Positions 1 through 9,300 of a stretch of 64,000 nt of DNA are shown piece after piece. Location: positions 2,108,001 to 2,172,000 of the forward strand of contig OY969919.1 of the NCBI GenBank assembly GCA_963704585.1. The letters are read 5' to 3'. Each line of letters starts with the position of its first letter. Position 1 is the stretch's first letter. A model generated the notes under the pieces. That model had not been told where the DNA came from and made no database searches. It saw nothing but the letters and a program-made list of their open reading frames with translations. This stretch comes from Bog-756 sp963704585. Its GTDB lineage: Bacteria; Actinomycetota; Acidimicrobiia; Acidimicrobiales; RAAP-2. Both the position numbers and the translations under genes were made by a program.

Positions 1-1
1 G

Positions 2-313
2 GGATGGGTCGCCGACGGGGACCGGGTCACGAGCGTGCGCGAGTGGCGGGTCCGCACGACGGTGGCCGGCGACGGGCTGACCCACGAGCGGGTGGAGCTC
101 ACCGTCGTCGACAAGCGCGGGCGCGAGTACCGACTCGACGGCGAGGTCCTCCGGGTCGCCGACATCGGGAGGGCCGGAGGCACGGTGGTCAACGAAGGGC
201 TGACCCGCTGGACCATGCAGGGCGAGGACGGCGCCCCACGGGCGGGGTTCGGCATCGCCGAGTACCTCCACCAGGTCGACGACCTCGGCCGACCGGTCGT
301 GCCGGTCGCCTAG
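2..313 (+). CDS. C-terminal end of a lipocalin-like (CrtC/AttH-type) protein, truncated by window edge
   Basis: The reading frame is open from the first bases of the window, so only the last ~103 residues are visible. The segment is rich in alternating beta-strand-like stretches and ends with a motif resembling the GxGxxEYLH end of hydroxyneurosporene-synthase/AttH-like lipocalin-fold proteins (here FGIAEYLHQ). Such proteins are often encoded next to aminoglycoside-phosphotransferase-like genes in actinobacteria, as here: the next gene starts 24 bases downstream. The family assignment rests on a short C-terminal motif recalled from memory, so it is tentative; no catalytic residue can be pointed out. 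Confidence 0.5.
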   Translation, partial: GWVADGDRVTSVREWRVRTTVAGDGLTHERVELTVVDKRGREYRLDGEVLRVADIGRAGGTVVNEGLTRWTMQGEDGAPRAGFGIAEYLHQVDDLGRPVVPVA

Positions 314-337
314 GCGGCTCGTGCGCCCGGTCGGTCA

Positions 338-1717
338 GTGACCGCCGACGCCGACGCCGTCGCCCGGCGCCTGGAGGCCGCGCTGGGCGGTCGGGTAACC
401 GCGCTGCAGCGACACGCCGGCGGCGCCTCGCGGATCACGAGCACGTTCGAGCTCGAACGTCCGCCGGGCAGCGTGCGTCGGCTCGTGCTCCAGCAGGTGC
501 GCGGCACCTCGCTCACCCGTCATCCGGGGATCGCGATGGAGGCGACGCTGCTCCGTCTCGCGGATGGCGCGGGCGTGCCCGTGCCGGAGGTGGTGGCCGC
601 GGGGAGCGCCGACGGGCTCGAGGACGGGTGGCTGGTGGTGGAGCGTCTCGAGGGCGAGTCGATCCCCCGTCGCATCCTGCGTGACGACGGGCTCGCGGCC
701 GGCCGCTCGGCGCTGACGGGCCAGCTGGCCGCCGCGCTCGCCGCGATCCACACCATCGACCCGACGGCGGTGCCGGCACTGCCTCCGGAGGATCCGCTGC
801 ACGACCCGCTCCCGGTCCTCGACGCGCTCGGCGAGGTCAGGCCGGTCCTCGAGCTCGGCGTGCGCTGGCTCGCCCGCACCGCGCCGCAACGCGGTCCGGC
901 CGTGGTCGTCCACGGCGACTACCGGATGGGCAACCTGCTCGTCGACGGGTCGGGGCTGGTCGGCGTGCTCGACTGGGAGCTCGCCCACCGCGGGGATCCC
1001 GCCGAGGACATCGGCTGGTTGTGCTCGCGCTCGTGGCGGTTCGGCGGTGGCGGTCAGGTCGGCGGTGTCGGCCACCTCGACGAGTTCCTCGCCGCGTATG
1101 CGGCGGCCGGCGGACGCCCCGTCTCGGAGGAGGAGGTGCGCTGGTGGGAGGCGTACGCGTCGGTCAAGTGGGCGGTGATCTGCCTGTTGCAGGCGTCGAC
1201 CCACCTGACCGGCACCGCGCGCTCGGTCGAGCTCGCAGCGATCGGGCGGCGCGTCTGCGAGTGCGAGTGGGACCTGCTCGGGCTCCTCGGCTCGGGCCGA
1301 CCGGCGTCGACGGCGCGGGCACCGTCGGGACCGACGGCGGAGGTGGGCGGTCGCTCGACAACCGATCGCCCCTTCGGCACGCCGACCGCCGCGGAGCTCC
1401 TCGAGGCGGTCGGCGAGTACCTCGAGTCGAAGGTCATGGTGCGGTCCGAGGGGGGCGCGCGCTTCGAGGCGCGCGTCGCGCGCAACGTCGTCGACCTGGT
1501 GCGCCGCGAGCTCCGGTTCGGGCCGGCGGCCGCCGCCGCGCACGCGGCACGCCTCCGGTCGATCGGAGTGCCCGACGACTCAGCGCTGGTGGCGGCCGTG
1601 CGTGCGGGCGAGTTCGACGGTGATCTCATCGGGCTCGGCACGCAGCTCGCCGGCGACACCTTCGACCAGCTCACGATCGCGAACCCGTCGTACCTCGGGC
1701 CGCCGGACCTACGCTGA
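338..1717 (+). CDS. APH-type phosphotransferase with C-terminal DUF6285-like domain
   Basis: 459 residues from a GTG start. The N-terminal two thirds is an aminoglycoside-phosphotransferase/choline-kinase fold: an ATP-binding region near residues 25-60, a hinge-like LVVERLEG, the catalytic-loop motif HGDYRMGNLLVD (Asp base, Asn metal ligand) around residue 192, and the metal-binding Asp in GVLDWELAHRGDP. The last ~110 residues (from about 345) match the DUF6285 tail found on such proteins in actinobacteria. These enzymes phosphorylate small hydroxylated molecules; the substrate cannot be told from sequence, and resistance should not be assumed. The following gene begins 4 bases after the stop, so the two are probably co-transcribed with the upstream lipocalin-like gene. 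Confidence 0.85.
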   Translation: MTADADAVARRLEAALGGRVTALQRHAGGASRITSTFELERPPGSVRRLVLQQVRGTSLTRHPGIAMEATLLRLADGAGVPVPEVVAAGSADGLEDGWLVVERLEGESIPRRILRDDGLAAGRSALTGQLAAALAAIHTIDPTAVPALPPEDPLHDPLPVLDALGEVRPVLELGVRWLARTAPQRGPAVVVHGDYRMGNLLVDGSGLVGVLDWELAHRGDPAEDIGWLCSRSWRFGGGGQVGGVGHLDEFLAAYAAAGGRPVSEEEVRWWEAYASVKWAVICLLQASTHLTGTARSVELAAIGRRVCECEWDLLGLLGSGRPASTARAPSGPTAEVGGRSTTDRPFGTPTAAELLEAVGEYLESKVMVRSEGGARFEARVARNVVDLVRRELRFGPAAAAAHAARLRSIGVPDDSALVAAVRAGEFDGDLIGLGTQLAGDTFDQLTIANPSYLGPPDLR

Positions 1718-1721
1718 CCCC

Positions 1722-2318
1722 GTGCCCCGCCTTCGCCAGGTGCCCCGTGCGGAGGCGACCTCGCCGGTGGTCCTCGCCGCGTACGACTACATCTTCGGCG
1801 ACCGTTGTCCGGTCGAGACACCGGGGACTGCGGACGGGACGAGGGGGGACTGGTGGACGACCTATGCCCTGGTGCCCGACGTGCTCGACCACGCCGTCCG
1901 GGGCTTCATGCTCTACCGGAGCAGCGCCCGGAGGCTCGACCCGCAGGTGCGCGAGCTCGCCCAGCTCCGGGTCGGCGCCCGCGCCGGCAGCGCGTTCGTC
2001 GAGCGCCAGCACGCCCGTGCGGCCCGACAGGCCGGCCTGTCCGAGGAGACGGTCACGGCGGTGCGTGCGGGGCGCTCGAATCCGGACCTGACGCCGCCCG
2101 CGGCCGCGGCCCTCGCCTACGTCGACGCACTGGTCGAGGCGCTCGGAACGGTCCCGGCCGCGGTCGACCGCGACCTTCGTGCGCACTTCGGTGACGAAGA
2201 GATCCTCGAGCTCACCTACATCGCGACCCTCTATCTCGCCCACGCCGTCGCCTCGAAGGCGCTCCAGCTCGAGGACGACGATCCCTCCGACCCGGGCGGC
2301 GGGGGTCCGCGACCCTAG
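1722..2318 (+). CDS. Carboxymuconolactone decarboxylase / AhpD-like family protein
   Basis: 198 residues; the GTG at 1722 is chosen because upstream in-frame sequence lies inside the previous gene and is Ser/Arg-rich shadow. The core (residues ~45-115) matches CMD/AhpD helices: a LDPQVRELAQLRVGARAGS helix, then a histidine-containing ERQHARAARQAGLS segment and a LTPPAAAALAYVDAL helix. The CxxC redox pair of true AhpD peroxidases is absent, so this is the non-peroxidase subtype, typically involved in degradative or undefined roles. It is translationally close to the phosphotransferase gene (4-base gap) and its stop overlaps by 4 bases the stop of the convergent acetyltransferase gene. Confidence 0.8.
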   Translation: MPRLRQVPRAEATSPVVLAAYDYIFGDRCPVETPGTADGTRGDWWTTYALVPDVLDHAVRGFMLYRSSARRLDPQVRELAQLRVGARAGSAFVERQHARAARQAGLSEETVTAVRAGRSNPDLTPPAAAALAYVDALVEALGTVPAAVDRDLRAHFGDEEILELTYIATLYLAHAVASKALQLEDDDPSDPGGGGPRP

Positions 2319-2767
2319 AGGTCGCGCTCGTAGAGGTACATCACCCCGCCGTCCGCGGCGCCGGACCGGTTCGAGAAGCCGGCGCTCTCGTAGAGCGCTC
2401 GGGCGGCCGAGTCGGGCTCGTCGACACCGATGTCCATCGTGTCGGCCCCGCGGCCGCGTGCGAGATCCATGGACGCAACGAGGAGCGCGCGGCCGAGGCC
2501 CCTCCCTCTCCTCGGGGGCACGACGTAGAGCTCGGCGAGGTGGCACTCGAGGCCGTCTGTCCACAGCGCGGGACGGAAGCGCAGCACGGCGATCCCGTCC
2601 GGTCCGCCGCCGCCGACGAGGACCCCGCTGTCCCCGAGGCGGAGGAGCTGGCGGAGGCGCTCGGCGAGTGCATCCGGCGGCGGAGACGGCTCCCCGAACT
2701 CGCGGTTGAACTCGTGGAGGAGCCGGGCGACCGCCGGCACGTCGGACGCGTCCGCGACGCGGACCAT
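2315..2767 (-). CDS. GNAT family N-acetyltransferase
   Basis: 150 residues. Complete GNAT fold: beta1-alpha1 (VRVADASDVPAVARLLHEF), a central AELYVVPPRRGRGLGRALL segment carrying the acetyl-CoA pyrophosphate-binding R/Q-x-x-G-x-G/A pattern (RRGRGLG), and the final ALYESAGFSNR strand. The acceptor substrate is unknown. It is convergent with and overlaps by four bases the CMD-family gene, and is divergent from the cyclase-homology gene 180 bases to the right; that 180-base gap presumably carries both promoters. Confidence 0.9.
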   Translation of the reverse strand: MVRVADASDVPAVARLLHEFNREFGEPSPPPDALAERLRQLLRLGDSGVLVGGGGPDGIAVLRFRPALWTDGLECHLAELYVVPPRRGRGLGRALLVASMDLARGRGADTMDIGVDEPDSAARALYESAGFSNRSGAADGGVMYLYERDL

Positions 2768-2947
2768 GTGCTCGGCGCACCGGCCACGTCCGGCAGCGTA
2801 CCGACGCCTGTGACCGTTCCGGACCGTGTGGTGCGGTCACCGGCATCCGTTCCGCACGGACCCTCCCGGTTGCGAAGCGAGACAGCGGCGTGCCGGGAAC
2901 CGGTGTCGTAAGATCCGGCGCACGGACACTGGCGAGGAGTTCGTCCA

Positions 2948-4249
2948 ATGAACCCAAGCGCATGGATCGCGATCGGGAGCGGCGTCGTCGCGATCGCGAG
3001 CGGCATCGTCGCCTACACGAAGTTCGCGGCGCAGGCACCCCTCGAGGCCAAAGTTGCCCAGCTCGAAGGCGAGCTCTCGAGAGCGAAGGGGGACGTCGAG
3101 GCGAGGCAGCAGGAGCTCCAGCGCCTGCAGGAGAAGCACAGCGAGGTCTCCCGGGACTTCATGAGCCTCAAGAGCGGTGACGGCGCTGCCGCCATCCGGC
3201 GGGAGATCGACGACGAGATCGCTGTCGCGCGGGATGCGCTCCGCGCCAGGGAGAGCTCGCTCTTCGTCCCCGGTCCGTACTCCAACAGCTTCGTGTTCCT
3301 GTCGATCTTCGGTCCGGCCGCACCGAAGCTTCGGAAGACGCGGTTCCACATCGACGAGGGAATCGTCGGCAAGGTCTATCGAGACGGCCTGCCCCATCTG
3401 TCGAAGGACGTCTCCGCCGACAAGGAGTTCTCGTCGCTGGCCGACCAGAAGTCCGGCCATGTGACGCGAGGCATGGTGGCCGTACCCGTCAGCTACGGCG
3501 GCCAGGTGACCGGCGTGCTCCAGTTCCTCAACAAGGAAGGGGACGGCGCCTTCACGAGCGACGATCTCGGCTACGCGGTCAAGGCGGCGAGCGTGATCGG
3601 ACCGCGGGTGGCGGAATTTCTTCGGGACTCCCGAAACTTCGAATCGCTCGGGCTGAGCTCCGGCACCGGGAAGCTCGCCGCGATCGTCGTCTGTGATCTC
3701 ACGTCGTCGTCGCGGCTGTTCGAGACGATGGAGCCGCCGATCGTGGTGGACACGATCAACGAGTACCTCGAGCGTCAGGTCGAGATCGCCTTCCGGAACG
3801 ACATGGCCGTCGACAAGTACGCCGGCGACGGTGCGATGCTCTCGTACAACCTCGGGCGTCCGGTGGCCGACGTGCCGCCGATCAAGCTCGTGATGACGGC
3901 GCTCGAGATGCAGGCCGATTTCGAACACCTGAAGGCGAGCTGGCTCGATCTCGGCCTCGGGGTGGACTTCTTGCACAGCCGGATCTCCATCGCGACGGGC
4001 TATGTCATGAGCCCGGTGATGGGCCACCCGAGGTTCCCGCAGTTGACGATCTTCGGCGAGGTGGTTGGGCGGTCGGCGCACCTTTCGGAGATAGCCCCCA
4101 AGGACCGCAGCACGGTGGTGGTGGACGCTGAGCTCGCCGCCAGCATCAGCGACATCTTCGAGGTCGAGCAGACGAGCGCCGCGGCGGGACCGGCACGGCC
4201 CGCGGTCTACGAGGTCCGCTCGATGAGGTCGGTCAGCGTGCCGCGATGA
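2948..4249 (+). CDS. Membrane-tethered GAF + class III nucleotidyl cyclase-homology protein
   Basis: 433 residues. One N-terminal membrane helix (about 5-25), a heptad-like coiled coil (about 30-65), a GAF domain (about 75-225), then a class III cyclase-homology domain (about 238-420). Both metal-binding aspartates are present: Asp250 in VVCDLTSSS and Asp294 in KYAGDGAM. The transition-state segment, normally G-x-x-V-N-x-A-A-R-L, reads GEVVGRSAHL, so the ribose-orienting Asn is Gly374 and the phosphate-binding Arg is His378. The family makes cAMP or cGMP from NTPs; with these substitutions activity is doubtful and a ligand-sensing or pseudo-enzyme role is possible. Its 3' end overlaps 43 bases of the convergent next gene. 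Confidence 0.85.
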   Translation: MNPSAWIAIGSGVVAIASGIVAYTKFAAQAPLEAKVAQLEGELSRAKGDVEARQQELQRLQEKHSEVSRDFMSLKSGDGAAAIRREIDDEIAVARDALRARESSLFVPGPYSNSFVFLSIFGPAAPKLRKTRFHIDEGIVGKVYRDGLPHLSKDVSADKEFSSLADQKSGHVTRGMVAVPVSYGGQVTGVLQFLNKEGDGAFTSDDLGYAVKAASVIGPRVAEFLRDSRNFESLGLSSGTGKLAAIVVCDLTSSSRLFETMEPPIVVDTINEYLERQVEIAFRNDMAVDKYAGDGAMLSYNLGRPVADVPPIKLVMTALEMQADFEHLKASWLDLGLGVDFLHSRISIATGYVMSPVMGHPRFPQLTIFGEVVGRSAHLSEIAPKDRSTVVVDAELAASISDIFEVEQTSAAAGPARPAVYEVRSMRSVSVPR

Positions 4250-4674
4250 GGCGCTGCCCACCCGGTTCGCCGGAACCCGAGCCGGGCACCTTTTCGTACC
4301 CGTTCCGGACCGACCGTCAGCGCGGGACGGAAGCGGAGCGCCGACCAGAGGTCGTCGAGCGCCACATGACGGACCGGCTGCACGCCGTGCTCCTGCAGTG
4401 CGCCGGCCAGCGAGTCGCGGTGGAGATCGGTCCCGAGCTGTCCGGCCTTCGGGTAGGCGACCCAGGTCAGCCGGTCGGCGGCAGCCGAGGCGACGACACG
4501 CTCCCGCTTCTGCTCGAGTCCGCCGCGGTCAAGGACGAAGACCAGCAGAGCGTCGTCCGATGCCTCCCCGCTCCGCGGCCCGTCGTCGCCGAGGATGGCC
4601 GCGAGCGATTCCGGGAGGTCGACGCAGACGAGGTACTGCGCGCCTCGGAGCTGGAGTTTCCTCCGCAGTTCCAT
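4207..4674 (-). CDS. Conserved small protein of unknown function (DUF3052-like)
   Basis: 155 residues. I recognise a conserved bacterial pattern, TWVAYPKAGQLGTDLHRDSL followed by VALDDLWSALRFRP, that occurs in small uncharacterised cytosolic proteins resembling DUF3052, but no enzymatic function is known to me. No signal peptide or membrane helix. The gene overlaps the 3' end of the cyclase-homology gene in antisense and ends 9 bases before... the MFS gene lies just upstream on the same strand: the exporter stop is at 4684 and this start at 4674, so the two are very likely one transcript. Confidence 0.75.
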   Translation of the reverse strand: MELRRKLQLRGAQYLVCVDLPESLAAILGDDGPRSGEASDDALLVFVLDRGGLEQKRERVVASAAADRLTWVAYPKAGQLGTDLHRDSLAGALQEHGVQPVRHVALDDLWSALRFRPALTVGPERVRKGARLGFRRTGWAAPHRGTLTDLIERTS

Positions 4675-4683
4675 CGGCGGGCG

Positions 4684-6201
4684 CTACTGCGCCCGCGCGA
4701 CGACCGGGGCCGGGATCGCCTCGCGTTCGGCGAAGGGAGCGGGAGCGACGCCCGGACGGTCGGTCACGAACACGGCGCTGACGACTGCGGCGGCGACGAG
4801 CAGGCCGGACCCGACGGCGAAGGCGACCGAGTATCCGTGCACGAGTCCGGCCGACACCGAAGCCGGTCCGTTCACGCGGATGAAGGCCGCGGTCGCAGTC
4901 GCGGCGATGGTGTTGAGCAACGCAGTCCCGAGAGAGCCCCCGATCTGCTGAGTCGTGTTCACCATCGCGCTCGCGACCCCGGAGTCAGCTGAGCGCACAT
5001 TGGTCAGCGCGGTGCTGCTCAACGCCGGGAAGGCGAGACCGAGGCCGACGCTCATGAGGAGTTGCGGACCGAGCACCGCGACCCAAAAGGACGTGTGCAC
5101 CCCGATCTGGGTCAGCCACCCGAGACCCGTCGCGCCGATCAGGAGGCCCGAGGCCATCGGGATCCGCGGTCCGATCCGCGGCACGATCGCCGACGAGAGC
5201 ATGGCGGCCACGATGATGCCGCCGGCGAACGGGAGGAACGCAACGCCGGCCCGGAGCGCCGAGTAGTGCAGCACGGCCTGCATGTAGTAGCTGAGGAAGA
5301 CGAACATCGCGAACAGCCCGGCGCCGAGGAGGAACGACGCGAGGAACGATCCACCGCGATTCCGTTCGGCGATGACCCGGAGCGGTAGCAGCGGGTGGGA
5401 CGACCGGCTCTCGACCACGACGAAGGTCGCGAGCAGCACGACGGCGATCGCGAGGAACGTGAGCGTCGGCGCCGATGCCCAGCCGTCGGTGCCGGCCCGC
5501 GTGAAGCCGTAGACCAGGCTCACCAGGCCGATCGTCGAGAGCATCGCCCCCGGGACGTCGTACCGGGTCGTGCCCTCGGCGCGGCTCTCGTGGACGACCC
5601 GGCTCGCCGCGAACGCCGCGAGCAGGGCGAGCGGCACGTTGACGAGCAGGCACCAGCGCCACGACACGTACTCGGTGAGCAGGCCGCCTGCCAGCACCCC
5701 GATCGCACCGCCTGCGCCGGAGACCGCGCCGTAGGCGCCGAACGCCTTCGCCCGCTCCGACGCGTCGTGCTGGAACGTGATGGTGAGGATCGAGAGTGCC
5801 GCGGGCGCCATCAGGGCTGCGAAGCCGCCCTGGAGCGCGCGTGCGCCGAAAAGCATTCCCTGGTCGACCGCGAGACCACCCAGGGCGGACGCCGCCGCGA
5901 ACCCGACCAGTCCGACGCCGAACATCCGCTTGCGGCCCCCGTAGTCCGCGATCCGGCCGCCCAGGAGGAGGAGGCCGCCGAAGGCCAGGGTGTACGCGGT
6001 GATCACCCACTGCCGATTGGTGACCGAGATGCCGAGGGCCCGCTGCGCCGACGGCAGCGCGATCGTCACGATCGATGCGTCGAGGACCACCATGAGCTGG
6101 GCGATCACGACGACGGCGAGGATGGCCCACCGCCTCGGATCGGGTCCCTCCGGTCCTGCCAAGGTGTCAGTCTGGGTGCCAGCGTGATCGGCGTCCGTCA
6201 T
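4684..6201 (-). CDS. MFS drug exporter, DHA2 (EmrB/QacA) family
   Basis: 505 residues, about 14 membrane helices. Signature segments: helix 1 motif LDASIVTIALP (DHA2 motif D1), motif A GGRIADYGGRKRMFG between helices 2 and 3, and motif C-like GAVSGAGGAIGVLAGGLL. The ATG at 6201 is preferred over an upstream candidate at 6246 because a GGAGG lies six bases before it. Proteins of this family export amphipathic compounds by proton antiport at the cytoplasmic membrane; the substrate is not predictable. The downstream gene at 4674 follows by 9 bases. The 192 bases upstream, up to the end of the IPT-repeat gene, have no gene and should contain the promoter. Confidence 0.9.
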   Translation of the reverse strand: MTDADHAGTQTDTLAGPEGPDPRRWAILAVVVIAQLMVVLDASIVTIALPSAQRALGISVTNRQWVITAYTLAFGGLLLLGGRIADYGGRKRMFGVGLVGFAAASALGGLAVDQGMLFGARALQGGFAALMAPAALSILTITFQHDASERAKAFGAYGAVSGAGGAIGVLAGGLLTEYVSWRWCLLVNVPLALLAAFAASRVVHESRAEGTTRYDVPGAMLSTIGLVSLVYGFTRAGTDGWASAPTLTFLAIAVVLLATFVVVESRSSHPLLPLRVIAERNRGGSFLASFLLGAGLFAMFVFLSYYMQAVLHYSALRAGVAFLPFAGGIIVAAMLSSAIVPRIGPRIPMASGLLIGATGLGWLTQIGVHTSFWVAVLGPQLLMSVGLGLAFPALSSTALTNVRSADSGVASAMVNTTQQIGGSLGTALLNTIAATATAAFIRVNGPASVSAGLVHGYSVAFAVGSGLLVAAAVVSAVFVTDRPGVAPAPFAEREAIPAPVVARAQ

Positions 6202-6393
6202 CGGTCCTCCGGTCGATTGCCCGCGTGTCCTTCGGAGCGACGGCACCGCCGATCCTCAGCGCTTCGAACAACACCCGCCGACCTCCCATTCCCAACGGCG
6301 TGTCCGTCCCGCTCGGTGGCGCGTCGCAGCAACGAGAGCGCGACATGGTGGGCGCGCCGGTGACGTCAGGGCCGGCGCCGCGGCCCGTTCAGG

Positions 6394-9300
6394 TCACGGG
6401 TGATAGGTGAAGACGGCCGCCTTCGTCGCCGGACTGAGCGCTGTGGTCCCACCGGCGCCTTTGACCTCGACCTGCACGTGGGCTTTCGCGATGCCGAGGT
6501 GGAGCGCCGACGACGGGATCGCCGGCGTGGCGAAGGTCACCGAGGTGGGTCCCGACGCGGTGGGTGTCACCTTGTCGGTCGCCGCGCCCACGGTGACCAC
6601 GACGAGCGTGGCGCCGGACAGATCGGAACCGTGCGCGGTGACCACCGTGCCACCGGCGATCGGTCCGCTCGTCGGCGTGAGCGAGGTGAGCTTGGGCCCG
6701 AGGTAGACGAAGTGGCTGACGGGGCTGAGCACGGGGGGCCCCGACGGCGCCGGCACGCGCACCTGCACGTTCGCGACCGCGCGACCCTTGCTCAGCAGGT
6801 TGGTCGCGAGCGGCGGGGTGGTGAACGTGACCTTGCCCGACGACACGCTGGTCGGCGTGACCTGCAGCACCGTCGCTCCGACGGTGAGGAGCACCGCGTT
6901 GGCGCCGGTGAAGTGCGTGCCGGTCAGCGTCACCACGGTGCCACCGGCGACGCCGCCCTGGGACGGTGACACCTTGGCGATCTTGGGTCCGATGTAGGTG
7001 AAGACGGCACCCGAGCCCGTCGGGCTCGTGGCCTGGCTGGGTCCGGGAAGCGGCTCGACGACCTGCACGCTCGCCTTCGCCTTCCCACTGGTCAGCGCCG
7101 AGGCGGCGACGGACGGTGCCACGACGTGGACGGTCGTCGCCGTCGCGCTCGAGGGTGTCGCGGTGTACGGGATCCCGGCCACGGTGAGCGTCACCTGGTC
7201 GACGTGCGCCAGGTCGGCCCCCGTGACCGTGAGCGCAGAGCCCTCGAGGCCCTGGGACGGGCGCACCTTGGTCACGGTCGGCCCGAGGAAGGTGAACTGG
7301 GCGGCAGTCGTCGTGGGGCTCACCGCGATGGATCCGTCCGACGTCGGCACCTCGACGGCGACCGCGGTCACCGCCCGGTTGGCGCTCAGCACGGCGTCGG
7401 TCACGCCCGGTGTGACCGCGGACGCCGACGTCGAGGTGGCCGACGAGGTGACGGCGGTGAAGACCGTGCCGTTCGACGCGCGGAAGATCAGCTCCGACGC
7501 GCCGCTCAGATTGGTGCCGGTCACGTGGAGTGTCGTCCCCCCGTAGGCGGGACCCTTGGTGACGCTCAGCTTCTTGATCGTCGGCCCCTGATAGGTGAAC
7601 CGGTCGGCCGTGACGGCCGGGCTCGTGGCGGTCGTGCTCCCCGCGCCCGCGACCACCACCTCGACGTCCGTGATCGCCGAGTTGTTCACGAGGTGCGAGG
7701 CGGTGACCGCCGGAGCGGTGACGGCGATCGCGGTGTCGGAGGGGGCACTCGCCGGCACGTCGAGGTCCGTGCCGTCCGACAGGTGGAACAGTACGCCGGT
7801 GGCGCCGGTGAAGCCGCTCCCGCCGACCGTCACCGAGGTGCCTCCCTGCATCGGCCCCGACGACGGTCTCACCGAGGTCACCGCGGGCCCCTCGAAGGTG
7901 AACTGGTCGGCCGCCGTGGCCGGGCTGGTGGCGGTCGAGCCCGCTGCGCCCGCGACCTCCACCTCGACGTCGGTGACCGCCTGGTCGGAGGCGAGCTCCG
8001 CGGTGGAGATCGCAGGAGTCGTGACAGTGAGGTTCGAGTCCGACGCCGCGGATGCGGGCACGGTCAGCTGGCTCCCGTCGGCGAAGTGGAAGAGCACGTG
8101 GGTGGCGCCGGTGAAGCCGCTCCCGTTCACGCTGAGTGTGGTGCCGCCGGCGATCGGTCCGGTGTTCGGGGACACCGCGCCGACCGCCGGACCCGCGTAG
8201 GTGAACTCGTCGGTCGGGTCGATCGCGCTGGTGGCGGTCGTCCCGTCCCCGGCCCCGACCTCGACCTGGACGTCGACCACGGCCTGGTTCGCTGCGAGCG
8301 CCGAGGCGGGGAGCGGGGGCGTGGTGGCCTGCACCGTGTTGTCGTCGATCGGGGTCGCCGGGACGGTGAGCACGGTGCTGCCCGCGAGTCGGAAGAGCAC
8401 GTCGGTGGCGCCGGTGAACCCGCTCCCGCTCACGGTCACGGAGGTCCCGCCGGCGACCGGTCCGTTTGTCGGGCTCAGGTCGGTGACGGTCGGGCCGTCG
8501 TAGACGAACTCGTTCGCCGTGCCGGGGCCGCTCACCGCGTCGATGCCGTCGTTGGTGACCTGCACCTCGACGTTGACCACGGCCTGGTCGCCGACGAGCT
8601 CGCTCGCGGCGATCGCCGGAGTGGTGACCGTCAGGCTGTTGTCGGACGACGCGGTCGCCGGCACGTCGATCGAGCCCCCGCCGGAGAGCTCGAAGAGCAC
8701 GTCGGTCGCGCCCGTGAAGCCGCTCCCGCTCACGGTGATGGGCGTGCCGCCCGCGACCGGACCGTTGCCGGGACTCACACCCGTCACCTCGAGGAAGTCG
8801 AACGTGTAGACGTCGGCCCCCGTGGTGCCACTCGTCGACACCCCGGCCGACACCTGGATGTCGGACGCCATCAGCGACTGGCCGGCCGGGATGTCGGCCG
8901 TCACGTCAGGGACCACCGCGGTGATCTGGGAGTCCGAGTCGACGGTGAAGCTGGACGCGTCGACCGGCGAGCCCCCGCCGATCGGGGTGAGCGTGACTGA
9001 GTCGGCGTTGGTGAATCCGGCACCGGTGATGACCACGTCGTTGCCGCCGACGGAGAGCCCGGCTGCGGGGGAGACCGAGGACACGGTGACCGTGGTGATC
9101 GTGACCGTCATGGTCGGGTTCACGATGTAGGCGAAGCTCGGGTTCGAGATCGAGAGCGAGAAGGTCAGGTCGGGGCTGTACCCCTCACCGGGCAGGATGG
9201 TGACCGGCACGTCCTGGGTCGTGGTCCCGGGCGCGAAGGTGAGCGTGCCGCTCGTCCCGTCGTAGTTCGCCCCCGCCCCCGCTGTGCCGTCCGCGGTCCG

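Noticed and set aside
7126..9000. 624-codon plus-strand frame opposite the IPT-repeat protein
   Set aside because: Repetitive antisense shadow of the IPT repeats.
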